The notes beneath the pieces are model-generated. The model was not told the DNA's origin. It saw only the letters and a program-made list of their open reading frames with translations, and ran no database searches. Positions 1 to 6,063 of a stretch of DNA of 8,188 nt are shown piece after piece (positions within the stretch are counted from its first letter, which is position 1; each line of letters begins with the position of its first letter). The position numbers and the translations under genes were made by a program. The DNA lies in contig DASSOA010000024.1 of assembly GCA_035701115.1 (NCBI GenBank), forward strand, positions 1 through 8,188, written 5' to 3'. The stretch is from DASSKW01 sp035701115 (GTDB lineage: Bacteria > Pseudomonadota > Gammaproteobacteria > Natronospirales > REEB76).

Positions 1-99
1 GCCGCTCAGATGCGTGGATGCGGCCCGGATGATGGGAAAGGTCGTGCCCCAGACCAGGGTCACAAATAACAGGATCAGCACGCTGAGCTTCACGGCCAT
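1..99 (-). CDS. DMT/EamA-family permease, N-terminal fragment (runs off window)
   Basis: Only the first 33 codons are present; the gene continues past the left edge. The fragment begins at an ATG (97-99) with a purine-rich AGAGGG just before it. It has a short basic start, a hydrophobic helix (about residues 5-16) and then VWGTTFPIIRAA. A WG-T-FP motif at the end of the first helix is typical of the drug/metabolite transporter superfamily (EamA domain, ten helices, inner-membrane exporters of metabolites or amino acids). It lies 52 bases downstream of the lipocalin-like gene on the same strand, so it may be the last gene of that operon. Substrate cannot be inferred. Family call is fairly safe despite the short length. 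Confidence 0.72.
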   Translation of the reverse strand, partial: MAVKLSVLILLFVTLVWGTTFPIIRAASTHLSG

Positions 100-151
100 T
101 CCCTCTGAAGAGTGGCGGCGATTCTACAGGGCAGACCCATAAATTAACCAG

Positions 152-616
152 TCACGCCACCCGCTGCCATTTCAGGATGCGGATAACCGGTTCGCCGTCA
201 ACGCCGGCCGTTTCCAGTTGAATAACCAGTTCGTCACCGTTCACGGTCATTTCGCGTGTCAGCACCTGGCCGACGCTTTCCGGAGACAATGCGCCCTCCA
301 GACGCTGTGTCACCGTGCCATTCGCATCATCCACCGTGAAGGTTCCGAAATAGGCATCGTATCCGCCGACCGTCCGGCTGTTGTTGGGTCCGGCTTTCGC
401 CACCACCACTTCAGTGGCCGGGTTGCGCTCGCGCTTCATGAATTGGGCGGCAAAATACCCGCCCCGATCGTAGGTCAGGATCGCCACCGGGTCAGCGCCG
501 AGCGCCGGATCCACGCGCAACGCGCCCTGATGCGTGCGATCCTCGCGTGAAACGAGTTTCCAGGTACCGAGCAGATTTTCTGACAATTTGGTTGAGCGTC
601 GCATTTGATCGGGCAT
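152..616 (-). CDS. Lipocalin-like domain protein
   Basis: A soluble protein of 154 residues. It opens with LLGTWKLVS, has a mid-section ILTYDRGGYFAAQFM, then GGYDAYFGTFTVDD, and ends in LKWQRVA. These blocks, in this order, match the lipocalin-like family (Pfam Lipocalin_5), a beta-barrel fold of about 130-150 residues with mostly unknown ligands. There is no signal peptide, so it is probably cytoplasmic. An upstream in-frame ATG at 643 exists, but the ATG at 614-616 is preferred: a strong AGGAGG (623-628) sits six bases before it. That site overlaps the TAG stop of the cupin gene, which suggests coupled translation. Function is unknown beyond likely small-molecule binding. The family call comes from motif recall, not a search. 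Confidence 0.8.
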   Translation of the reverse strand: MPDQMRRSTKLSENLLGTWKLVSREDRTHQGALRVDPALGADPVAILTYDRGGYFAAQFMKRERNPATEVVVAKAGPNNSRTVGGYDAYFGTFTVDDANGTVTQRLEGALSPESVGQVLTREMTVNGDELVIQLETAGVDGEPVIRILKWQRVA

Positions 617-622
617 CCCTCG

Positions 623-628
623 CCTCCT
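623..628 (-). promoter_or_regulatory. Ribosome-binding site of the lipocalin-like gene
   Basis: A consensus AGGAGG on the minus strand lies six bases from the ATG at 614-616 and overlaps the TAG stop (627-629) of the upstream cupin gene. It decides the start codon and implies translational coupling between the two genes. Confidence 0.8.
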
Positions 629-992
629 AAATCCATACATCATTCTGCGCCGTGCGTTCGCCGCCTGCTTCGCCGGTATTGACCACTCCGCGCGGCTCGA
701 TCAGGAGCATCCTGACTTCCTCTTCGGCATACGGCTTGTGCTCGACGCCTTTTGGCACCACGTACATCTCACCCTTGCCTATTTCAACCGCACCGTCGCG
801 AAAATCAATGCGCAGTTTTCCGTCCAGCACGATGAAGGTTTCATCGGTGTCCTTGTGGTCGTGCCAGATGAAATCGCCCTTTATCTTGACGATCTTGAAC
901 TGGTAATCGTTCATTTCGGCAATCACTTTCGGGGCCCAGTGTTCGTCGAACAGATCCAGTTTCTGGCTGAAATTAATGGACTTGTAGGTCAT
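627..992 (-). CDS. Small single-domain cupin protein
   Basis: A 121-residue protein that is essentially one cupin beta-barrel. Cupin motif 1 is visible as WHDHKDTDET, with candidate metal ligands His44, His46 and Glu51. Motif 2 ends in VVPKGVEHKP, with His85 as the fourth ligand. All four ligands are intact, so metal binding is expected. Such cupins include sugar isomerases, dioxygenases and ligand sensors, and the substrate here cannot be told. The start at 990-992 has GGGAGG six bases upstream. The gene begins 16 bases after the pssA stop and ends just before the lipocalin-like start, placing it within the operon. Soluble, no signal peptide. Confidence 0.85.
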   Translation of the reverse strand: MTYKSINFSQKLDLFDEHWAPKVIAEMNDYQFKIVKIKGDFIWHDHKDTDETFIVLDGKLRIDFRDGAVEIGKGEMYVVPKGVEHKPYAEEEVRMLLIEPRGVVNTGEAGGERTAQNDVWI

Positions 993-1008
993 CGCAATCC
1001 TCCCACCT

Positions 1009-1635
1009 TTACAGCTTCGGAATCCGTATCCGGCTGATCATCAGGGAACCGGAAATCGCAAACAGTAAAACCAGCGGGTGCAGCTCGAAGCCGCCGAGCG
1101 TAACGACCCCGAACCAGAGCCGGTCGCCCAAGGCACCCTTGATCGTTGCCGCAAAAATCACTGCGACCAGCAGCAACGAAGTCGGGATTGGCGTGCCTTC
1201 GAAATACTTCACCTTGCCGGTGCCTCCCGACAACGCCTCGGCCGTGATGTTGTAGCGGGCCAGACGCGACACGCCACAGGCCACGAAATACACCAGCACA
1301 ATACGATCAAAGAACCCATGCATGCCGCAGGCATAGGCAATCACCGCCGGTGCCACACCAAATGAAATCACGTCCGCCAGGGAATCGAGTTCGCGGCCCA
1401 TGGCCGAGGATTTCTGACGCCAGCGTGCAATGCGGCCATCCAGAATGTCGAAAACGAGCGCGGCCAGGACGAGGGCGCATGCGAAATAGACATGCTCGAT
1501 ACCGTCCGATTGCAGGAAGGTCATGACCGAAAGCAGCGCGCCGGTGCCACAGGCGGCATTGGCCAGCGTGAACCAGTCCGCGAGATGGAATTCGCGAATC
1601 AGGGCAAAGGGTTTGCGGGATTTGCTTTCATTCAT
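1009..1635 (-). CDS. pssA: CDP-diacylglycerol--serine O-phosphatidyltransferase
   Basis: An integral membrane enzyme of 208 residues that joins CDP-diacylglycerol and L-serine to give phosphatidylserine and CMP, the first committed step to phosphatidylethanolamine. The CDP-alcohol phosphotransferase signature is complete: Asp63, Asp66-Gly67, Ala70-Arg71, Gly80, Asp84 and Asp88, the metal- and CDP-binding residues. YFEGTPIPTSLL near residue 143 is typical of the PssA subgroup rather than PgsA. Several hydrophobic segments follow (roughly 25-41, 49-65, 89-120, 150-166, 185-200). Length fits the type II (membrane) PssA family, unlike the E. coli enzyme. The ATG lies two bases after the methyltransferase stop, with only a weak GGTGG upstream, so translation is probably coupled. 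No decarboxylase (psd) gene is in the window. Confidence 0.88.
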   Translation of the reverse strand: MNESKSRKPFALIREFHLADWFTLANAACGTGALLSVMTFLQSDGIEHVYFACALVLAALVFDILDGRIARWRQKSSAMGRELDSLADVISFGVAPAVIAYACGMHGFFDRIVLVYFVACGVSRLARYNITAEALSGGTGKVKYFEGTPIPTSLLLVAVIFAATIKGALGDRLWFGVVTLGGFELHPLVLLFAISGSLMISRIRIPKL

Positions 1636-1637
1636 GT

Positions 1638-2252
1638 TCAGTCCACCGCCACGATTTCAACATTCAGTTGTGGCAGCAGTTCCCGTCTCGGTTCGCGCCG
1701 GGGTTTTACCGCCCGCAGTTCGCAGATCATTTCGCGCACCAGATTGCGTTCAATCTGCGTTTTGGCAAATGTTTCCTGCGGACTCAGACCCTTGCAACGG
1801 ATACCATCCACCAGCAGAGTGACTTTCTCGGGATTCCAGTCGCCCGTATAACCATAGTCTGCCTTCCAGTAGAAAGGCTGCGAAAAGAATCCGAAGCTCC
1901 TGGGAAAATACGCGCGCAAATGCGTCTGATCCTCCCAGGCATCGTCGCTGCCACCGTGCGGCACGCGGACCACCGCAATGGCGTCGGGTCTTGCCAGCCT
2001 CCAGAGTTCCTGCATCAATCCCAGACTGTCCCGCACATGTTCGATCACGTGTGACAGCAGAAACTGCCCTACGGAATCATCGGGCAAATCAATCGGCTGG
2101 TGGCGCAGGTTTTCCAGGTCGCAGACGATATCCACGTCCGGCAGCGCCCTGGTATCCAGGTTGATCCAGCCTTCCTTGATATTCCTTCCACATCCTACAT
2201 TCAGCCTGTAGGGCGGGTCACCGTGTTTCTTGCTCACGCTTGGCCTCAACAC
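1638..2252 (-). CDS. Class I SAM-dependent methyltransferase
   Basis: A soluble protein of up to 204 residues with a Rossmann-type methyltransferase core. Motif I is LNVGCG (17-22), which binds S-adenosylmethionine, with an acidic residue Asp33 at the end of strand 2. LSHVIEHV (66-73) is motif III-like, and THLRAYFPRSFG follows at 110-121. The SHVIEH and H-R-YFP blocks recall Methyltransf_11-type enzymes found with polysaccharide or lipid genes, but the acceptor is unknown. The first in-frame start is GTG (2250-2252). A second GTG (2235-2237), with GAGG six bases before it, is an equally good or better start and would shorten the protein by five residues. It sits between GNAT and pssA, with a two-base gap to pssA. 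Confidence 0.82.
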   Translation of the reverse strand: MLRPSVSKKHGDPPYRLNVGCGRNIKEGWINLDTRALPDVDIVCDLENLRHQPIDLPDDSVGQFLLSHVIEHVRDSLGLMQELWRLARPDAIAVVRVPHGGSDDAWEDQTHLRAYFPRSFGFFSQPFYWKADYGYTGDWNPEKVTLLVDGIRCKGLSPQETFAKTQIERNLVREMICELRAVKPRREPRRELLPQLNVEIVAVD

Positions 2253-2258
2253 TCATTT

Positions 2259-2792
2259 TCAGTGGTTCCAGCCTGTTGTTCCGATTGCCAGCTGGAGGAT
2301 ATAGCGTTCCTCGCCATAAAAGGTGCCGTTAATATTCAGCGAATCCGGCTCGACACCGCAGCATTCAAAACCGGCCGATTTATAAAGCGCTTTTGCGGCC
2401 ATGCTGGTTTCATTGACACCCAACCGGATCAGCCGCACACCATCAAGGGAGCGGACATGGGAAATGGTCGCCTGCAGCAAGGCCGCCCCCAATCCTCGAC
2501 GTCGCGATTCCGGTGCAATATACATGCCTGCGAGCTCGACGGCGTGACGCAGTTTCGCCCGTTGCGGGTGGATGACGGCGACAAAGCCAGCGAGTTGGTT
2601 GTTCTCGAACGCACCGAACATGCACACTGAACCGTCCCTGGCGGGTTCGACGCGCATGGCGACGTCGTCAATTGCACGGTTGACCTCGTCTTCGTAGCTG
2701 GCGCTGAATGCCTCCGGATTTTCCCGCAATGCCCGCAGCCGCAGACTCTGGTAAGCCCCGGCATCCGGTCGGCGGAGTTGTCTGACGTTCAT
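2259..2792 (-). CDS. GNAT-family N-acetyltransferase
   Basis: A 177-residue protein with one GNAT domain, which transfers an acetyl group from acetyl-CoA to an amine. The acetyl-CoA pyrophosphate loop is clear: AGMYIAPESRRRGLGAALL (88-106), with the R-x-x-G-x-G signature at 97-102. A later ALYKSAGFE (about 135-143) is the conserved end of the domain. The acceptor could be a protein, an antibiotic or a small amine. It is the first gene of the minus-strand unit. The ATG is preceded by GGGAAA about eight bases upstream, a weak ribosome-binding site. Its stop is 6 or 21 bases before the methyltransferase start, depending on the start chosen. Confidence 0.85.
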   Translation of the reverse strand: MNVRQLRRPDAGAYQSLRLRALRENPEAFSASYEDEVNRAIDDVAMRVEPARDGSVCMFGAFENNQLAGFVAVIHPQRAKLRHAVELAGMYIAPESRRRGLGAALLQATISHVRSLDGVRLIRLGVNETSMAAKALYKSAGFECCGVEPDSLNINGTFYGEERYILQLAIGTTGWNH

Positions 2793-2814
2793 TGCTATTT
2801 TTCCCGCATAATCG

Positions 2815-2849
2815 ATTGGATAGCTCTTTTCAGATTTGGATTATCCAAT
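2815..2849. promoter_or_regulatory. TTGGAT inverted-repeat cluster, candidate operator
   Basis: TTGGATTATCCAA (2836-2848) is a perfect palindrome with a one-base centre. ATTGGATA at 2815-2822 is also the exact reverse complement of TATCCAAT at 2842-2849. Three half-sites thus fall within 35 bases, about 20 bases apart, 23 bases before the GNAT start. On the minus strand the palindrome encloses a GATAAT that could be a -10 box. A repressor site over the operon promoter is an inference; the binding protein is unknown. Confidence 0.35.
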
Positions 2850-3041
2850 GTTCTTTTTCAGGATGGTGACATCTTCACCAATTCAATCAGGTTCGCACCG
2901 AGCCCGATTAGAGTCGAAGCCGCAGTATTGGCTCGCGCATACAGCGGGGCAAGTTCAATCATCCACACCGCCGACCTCAACGGCCTCGATAGCGGCGGGA
3001 GCCAGCGATGGCCGCGCCTGACATCACGTGTGGCTGGACAC

Positions 3042-3082
3042 TTGACAGCTTATTTTAGTCCCGATAATGTACTATCTATAAT
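3042..3082 (+). promoter_or_regulatory. Candidate marR promoter
   Basis: TATAAT (3077-3082) is a perfect -10 hexamer, with TTTAGT 17 bases upstream (3054-3059). A second possible pair is TTGACA (3042-3047) and TAATGT (3065-3070), also 17 bases apart. Starting from the TATAAT would give a leader of only about 13 bases. That agrees with the absence of a clear ribosome-binding site before the marR ATG. TAGT/ACTA repeats within this stretch could be the autoregulatory MarR site. Confidence 0.45.
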
Positions 3083-3102
3083 CTTTACTAATAGCAGCCA
3101 AT

Positions 3103-3576
3103 ATGAGCAGCGACCCACCCCGATACGAACAGGTCTCAATCCCCTCCCTGTTGCGCCATGCCCGCTACACCTACGCGACGGCGATGCGCGAAGCCTTGGC
3201 GCAGGCGGGCCACGACGACATTCCAAAAAATGGCTTGTACGTGATCGGCGGGCTGAGCCCGCAAGGGGGGGAAGTTCCGCTCTCCCAGCTGATCGAGGGT
3301 TTGCGCATCTCCAAACAGGCGGCCGGCCAGCTCGTGGATGCATTGGTGACACGCGGTTACCTGGAACGTACCGTGGATCCGAACGACCGCCGCCGATTGA
3401 ACGTCACTCTCACCAAACGCGGGCGTGCTGCCGCGGCCATCCAGACTCAAGCCCGCGAAACCATCGATGCTGCACTTGCCGAACGACTGGGTGCGCGCGA
3501 GATGCGCAGCCTCCGGCGTGGCCTGGCCACCCTGATCGCCATCGGACGCCAGCAGGAAGCAGGAGAATCGTCATGA
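3103..3576 (+). CDS. MarR-family transcriptional regulator
   Basis: A 157-residue DNA-binding protein with a winged helix-turn-helix in its middle. PLSQLIEGLRISKQAAGQL (59-77) supplies the helix-turn-helix. LVTRGYLERTVDPNDRRR (81-98) is the recognition helix end and wing, containing the D-x-R-R-R that defines the MarR wing. Flanking helices at both ends would form the dimer interface. MarR proteins are usually repressors released by phenolic, lipophilic or oxidising ligands. It is co-transcribed with the VOC protein (stop and start overlap as ATGA), so that gene is the likely target along with itself. The ATG at 3103 has no good ribosome-binding site, consistent with a very short leader. Confidence 0.88.
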   Translation: MSSDPPRYEQVSIPSLLRHARYTYATAMREALAQAGHDDIPKNGLYVIGGLSPQGGEVPLSQLIEGLRISKQAAGQLVDALVTRGYLERTVDPNDRRRLNVTLTKRGRAAAAIQTQARETIDAALAERLGAREMRSLRRGLATLIAIGRQQEAGESS

Positions 3577-3956
3577 ATCTCGCCACGGTAGAAATCAAGG
3601 CCTTTGTCCCGGCACACAACCTGGAGCAATCGAAAGCCTTTTATTCCGCACTGGGCTTCAAGATCCCCTGGTCATCGGACGACCTGGCTTACGTTCATCA
3701 CGGCGCGACCAGTTTCCTGTTGCAGCAGTGCTCTACGCCTGGTTTTGCCGGGAATTTCATGATGCATCTGCTGGTCGAGAAGGTGGACGACTGGTACCGG
3801 CACGTGCTCGAGGCGGACGTACAAAAAAAGTTTGGCATACGCCTGGAAGCGCCTGCCGACCGTCCCTGGCGGATTCGGGATTTCCCGCTCACCGATCCGG
3901 CCGGTGTGTTGTGGCGTATTGGCCAGAACATTCCGGTGCATGGAGATAATGCATAA
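3573..3956 (+). CDS. VOC-family (glyoxalase/bleomycin-resistance fold) protein
   Basis: A 127-residue single-domain protein. It begins with a beta strand and AHNLEQSKAFYSALGF (14-29), the classic opening of vicinal oxygen chelate domains, and ends with FPLTDPAGVLWRIGQN, the matching closing strand. The length suits a one-domain protein that dimerises. VOC members include glyoxalases, dioxygenases and drug-binding resistance proteins. The usual metal-ligand pattern is not obvious, so a binding or sequestering role is possible. The ATG (3573-3575) overlaps the marR TGA by four bases and has AGGAGA six bases upstream, so the start is well supported. Control by the neighbouring MarR protein is inferred from the operon. 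Confidence 0.85.
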   Translation: MNLATVEIKAFVPAHNLEQSKAFYSALGFKIPWSSDDLAYVHHGATSFLLQQCSTPGFAGNFMMHLLVEKVDDWYRHVLEADVQKKFGIRLEAPADRPWRIRDFPLTDPAGVLWRIGQNIPVHGDNA

Positions 3957-3979
3957 CAGGTGCACACAACTCGAAAAGA

Positions 3980-4369
3980 TTACGTCTGCCAAGTCAACGG
4001 TAATGCCATCACCACAAGTCCGGCAACCCCGCTCAGCCACACCAGCGACCGGAACACCGGGATGCCGCTCATGTACGCCGGCACGTAGACAACTCGCGCA
4101 ATCAGGAACACCAGGGCAGCATCGGTGACCACGCTCGTGTCGCGGCCGGTAGCCAGCGCCAGCAGCGCCAGACCGAGAAACATCGGCAACGCCTCCTGCA
4201 TATTGTTCTTGGCGCGATCCAGCCGGCCCGCCATCACCGTCAACTCGGGCGGGTTGTCGCGGTTGCCGACAATCCCCCGCACATCGAAACCGAAACGTGT
4301 CGTCTCCTGCAGAAAGATCTGCAGTAGATAAAGCGCCAGCACCAGAAGAATGATCGCAGTCAGAGTCAT
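3980..4369 (-). CDS. MAPEG-family membrane protein
   Basis: A 129-residue inner-membrane protein with about four hydrophobic segments (3-19, 61-74, 82-97, 107-125). The central loop GNRDNPPELTVMAGRLDR followed by AKNNMQEALPMF (35-64) is the family hallmark, with the Arg-x-x-x-Asn-x-x-Glu pattern of the glutathione-binding region. MAPEG proteins include microsomal glutathione transferase relatives; bacterial substrates are mostly unknown. The ATG at 4367-4369 is chosen because GAGGAG (4379-4384) lies nine bases upstream. The same frame stays open upstream into the decayed transposase, which is an accident of its frameshifts. It converges with the VOC gene, 23 bases apart, with no clear terminator between them. 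Confidence 0.85.
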   Translation of the reverse strand: MTLTAIILLVLALYLLQIFLQETTRFGFDVRGIVGNRDNPPELTVMAGRLDRAKNNMQEALPMFLGLALLALATGRDTSVVTDAALVFLIARVVYVPAYMSGIPVFRSLVWLSGVAGLVVMALPLTWQT

Positions 4370-4404
4370 TGAGTAGGGCTCCTCATGGAATTCAGTTTGG
4401 TTCA

Positions 4405-4441
4405 CGCAGGTATGGGCTGACGAAGGAAGCCCGACATCCAG
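4405..4441 (+). repeat. Degenerate REP at the 3' end of the decayed RAYT copy
   Basis: This 37-base stretch matches the REP at 7533-7568, with GTAG changed to GCAG, one inserted A (4412) and one A-to-G change. The hairpin arms GGGCT/AGCCC survive. It lies 36 bases upstream of the MAPEG start. The inserted A also shifts the reading frame past the position of the old transposase stop. Confidence 0.8.
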
Positions 4442-4817
4442 CCGCTCGCCATAACCCCACCCGAAATCGCTCTCATCGCCGCCCCAATCCGGGGCCACCA
4501 AACCCCGCTCGATATACACAATACACATGCAAGGTCGAATGCGGCCAATCCGCGGGACGGGCAACAAGGCCATGCTTGACAGGATTATAGTGAATGTAAT
4601 CCACATGTCGCGCCAAAATCTTGTTCATCCCGAATCTGGTATTCCCAATAGCGCCGTTGCCAATTACCCCGTTCACGCTTGGCCTTGCGGTTCTGGCGGA
4701 TTGGTTCGGCTGATTTCATGCGTCGTGAGAAGTCCGCCTTGATCAAGGACCAGCGCATTGGATAGTCTGCGTCGCCTTCCGGTAAGCGCCAGATGGCATG
4801 AAGATGATCCGGAATAG
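4405..4817 (-). pseudogene. Decayed REP-associated tyrosine transposase (RAYT)
   Basis: A broken relative of the intact transposase at 7530-8096. Pieces in three frames carry the matching blocks: PDHLHAIWRLPEGDADYPMR with the HUH motif, KAKRERGNWQRRYWEYQIRD, YIHYNPVKHGLVARPADW with the likely catalytic Tyr, and YIERGLVAPDWG. One extra A in the run at 4615-4618 (AAAA versus AAA) causes the first frameshift. A 9-versus-2-base difference around 4520-4526 causes the second. About the first 53 residues, including the TYFFTVN start, are missing: similarity ends near 4815. A perfect open frame cannot be restored without both corrections, so it should be inactive. It would be a dead relic unless driven by the intact copy in trans. 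Confidence 0.85.
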
Positions 4818-4837
4818 TTGATGCGGATTGATAAAAG

Positions 4838-4854
4838 CAGCCCAATACGCATTG
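4838..4854. repeat. Half-REP remnant at the far side of the decayed RAYT
   Basis: CAGCCCAATACGCATTG resembles CAGCCCAACCTACGCTTG, the outer half of the right-hand REP of the intact element (from 8138). It lacks two bases and gains one. It lies about 20 bases beyond the point where transposase similarity stops, as expected if a deletion removed the gene start and the inner REP half. Confidence 0.45.
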
Positions 4855-4868
4855 TTTGTCAGCTCACG

Positions 4869-4891
4869 TGATTGGAATTACAGTTCAATCA
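4869..4891. repeat. Short inverted repeat in the gap before the M50-like gene
   Basis: TGATTGGAA (4869-4877) and TTCAATCA (4884-4891) pair with a single bulged G. It lies in a 190-base gap (4850-5040) in which I see no gene. It might be an operator for the following gene, but this length of match is not far from chance. Confidence 0.2.
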
Positions 4892-5040
4892 GGATGATGT
4901 GTTGCATCTCCAATGCGCCAGTTGCGAATGCGGTGAGCTCCCGCTAATCTTCGGTCCGGCCGTCATGGGGGACGCTCCTGCATTCAGCACGATTGACAGA
5001 CTGGCTGCTTGAGTCAATGTGAATAAAGAAGGAAATCTCT

Positions 5041-5814
5041 TTGCTTACAGAACGTAAAGATGATCTCGCTACGGCGGCGGCGATCGGCTTGCTTGCCTAT
5101 CTGACGGCGGATGTGTCTCATCATGTCCTGGGTCACGGCGCCGCGTGTCTTTCTGCGGGCGGGAAGATTACCGCCCTCTCATCAATATTTGTTGATTGCA
5201 CCCTGAAGTCCGCGCCGATTGATCTGGCGGGACCGCTGGCAAACAGCCTGGTCGGGGCTGTCATGCTGATCGCTGCCATCCTAGGCCGGCGCGTTTGGTC
5301 CCGGCCGACACACGTGTTCCTGTTGCTCGCAGCAGCATTCAATCTTTTCTGGGCAACACTGCAGATGATTTTCAGCGTGGCGACCCGGACAGACGATTGG
5401 GCCTGGCCGATCCACTACTACAGGATTCCCGACCTCGCCCGATACGGGCTGATAGTGCTTGGCATTGCGGGCTACTGGTTGATCAAGAAAACGATCGGTG
5501 CCCGTCTCCACTTCTCGTCGCGGCACCGGGCGAGGCTCATCGTGATCACGGCATGGCTTGCCGGCGGCGCAATCGCATGCCTGACCGCCGCCTTTGACCA
5601 GCATCCTTTCGCAGCCATCTTCACACGCGCCGCACCGCAGTCGCTGTTGCTGTCAATCGGAATTCCTTTTCTGCCGACTGCCCTGCTTCCATCCTCTACA
5701 CCGGAAGGAGGCAACGCTGTGATTGACAGATCGTGGTACTGGATCGGCGCGGCCACGCTTGCCGCGGCATTGTCGGTCGTGTTCCTCGGACCGGGTTTCG
5801 CTGTGTCGCTGTGA
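5041..5814 (+). CDS. Polytopic membrane protein, M50/site-2-protease-like with degenerate HExxH
   Basis: A 257-residue protein with about six or seven hydrophobic segments (near 10-24, 66-82, 92-113, 133-148, 166-184, 200-216, 234-254). The first helix ends in SHHVLGHGAACLSAGGKI (26-43), which aligns with the H-E-x-G-H-A and following Gly-rich turn of M50 intramembrane proteases. Val29 stands where the catalytic Glu should be. DLAGPLANSLVGAVM (61-75) resembles the AGPLAN motif that follows in that family. The two histidines (28, 32) remain, so zinc may still bind, but proteolysis by the usual mechanism is unlikely. The start is a TTG with AAGGA seven bases upstream. I do not recognise the protein itself; the M50 link is an inference from motif order. 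It stands alone with no clear operon partners. Confidence 0.72.
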   Translation: MLTERKDDLATAAAIGLLAYLTADVSHHVLGHGAACLSAGGKITALSSIFVDCTLKSAPIDLAGPLANSLVGAVMLIAAILGRRVWSRPTHVFLLLAAAFNLFWATLQMIFSVATRTDDWAWPIHYYRIPDLARYGLIVLGIAGYWLIKKTIGARLHFSSRHRARLIVITAWLAGGAIACLTAAFDQHPFAAIFTRAAPQSLLLSIGIPFLPTALLPSSTPEGGNAVIDRSWYWIGAATLAAALSVVFLGPGFAVSL

Positions 5815-6063
5815 ATACGGGTACCGAGTTCATGTAGATTTGGACTGTCGAAGGAGGCCAACCGCGCTTTCCTGCTGCCATTATGCTGTCGAAAAAATCG
5901 CCGTATACCCGTCAAAAATCTATCCTCCTGTTTATATATTCAATATGATATAACGCATACGCCGGTCTGGCCGGCCGACGTCCTTCCACCTGACGCATGC
6001 GCTCGATCGTGGTCAGCCGCAGGCGGGTATCACGGTGGTCACAAACCAGCACGGGTAACAACA
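5815..6063. other. Intergenic region with AT-rich promoter-like segment
   Basis: No gene was seen. An AT-rich tract (5930-5954) contains TATATATT and TATAAC (5949-5954), a plausible -10 area for the lipoprotein, but no convincing -35 box sits 17 bases upstream. GTGGTCA occurs twice (6009-6015 and 6035-6041) as a direct repeat 26 bases apart. A GC-rich GCCGG/CCGGC inverted repeat lies at 5961-5975. No terminator with a T-run follows the M50-like gene. Confidence 0.4.

Larger units (their letters stand above)
2793..3102. other. Intergenic region between divergent GNAT operon and marR
   Basis: This stretch holds the control regions of two divergent units. Near GNAT (2811-2850) there is an AT-rich cluster of TTGGAT half-sites. 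Near marR (3042-3093) there are promoter-like hexamers and TAGT/ACTA repeats. The GC-rich centre (about 2880-3030) has no gene I can name. On the minus strand it contains a 34-codon ATG-initiated frame (2858-2962) whose start overlaps the stop of an upstream open frame, perhaps the remains of a gene. No RNA gene was recognised. Confidence 0.6.

Noticed and set aside
218..550. Plus-strand open frame of 110 codons
   Set aside because: It is antisense to the lipocalin-like gene, resembles no family and reflects the GC-rich codon pattern of the real strand.
2100..2630. Plus-strand open frame of 176 codons
   Set aside because: It is opposite to the methyltransferase and GNAT genes, both of which have clear motifs. 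It has no recognisable domain.
2778..3956. 392-codon plus-strand open frame covering the intergenic region, marR and the VOC gene
   Set aside because: Only its last 127 codons are the VOC gene. Upstream it runs through marR in another frame and through non-coding sequence, and the ATG at 3573 has its own AGGAGA site.
3957..3979. Shared terminator between convergent VOC and MAPEG genes
   Set aside because: The 23-base gap has no inverted repeat or T-run.
4993..5003. CAGACTGGCTG repeated near 4996 and 6941
   Set aside because: An 11-base repeat is expected by chance several times in a window this size, and no surrounding similarity supports it.
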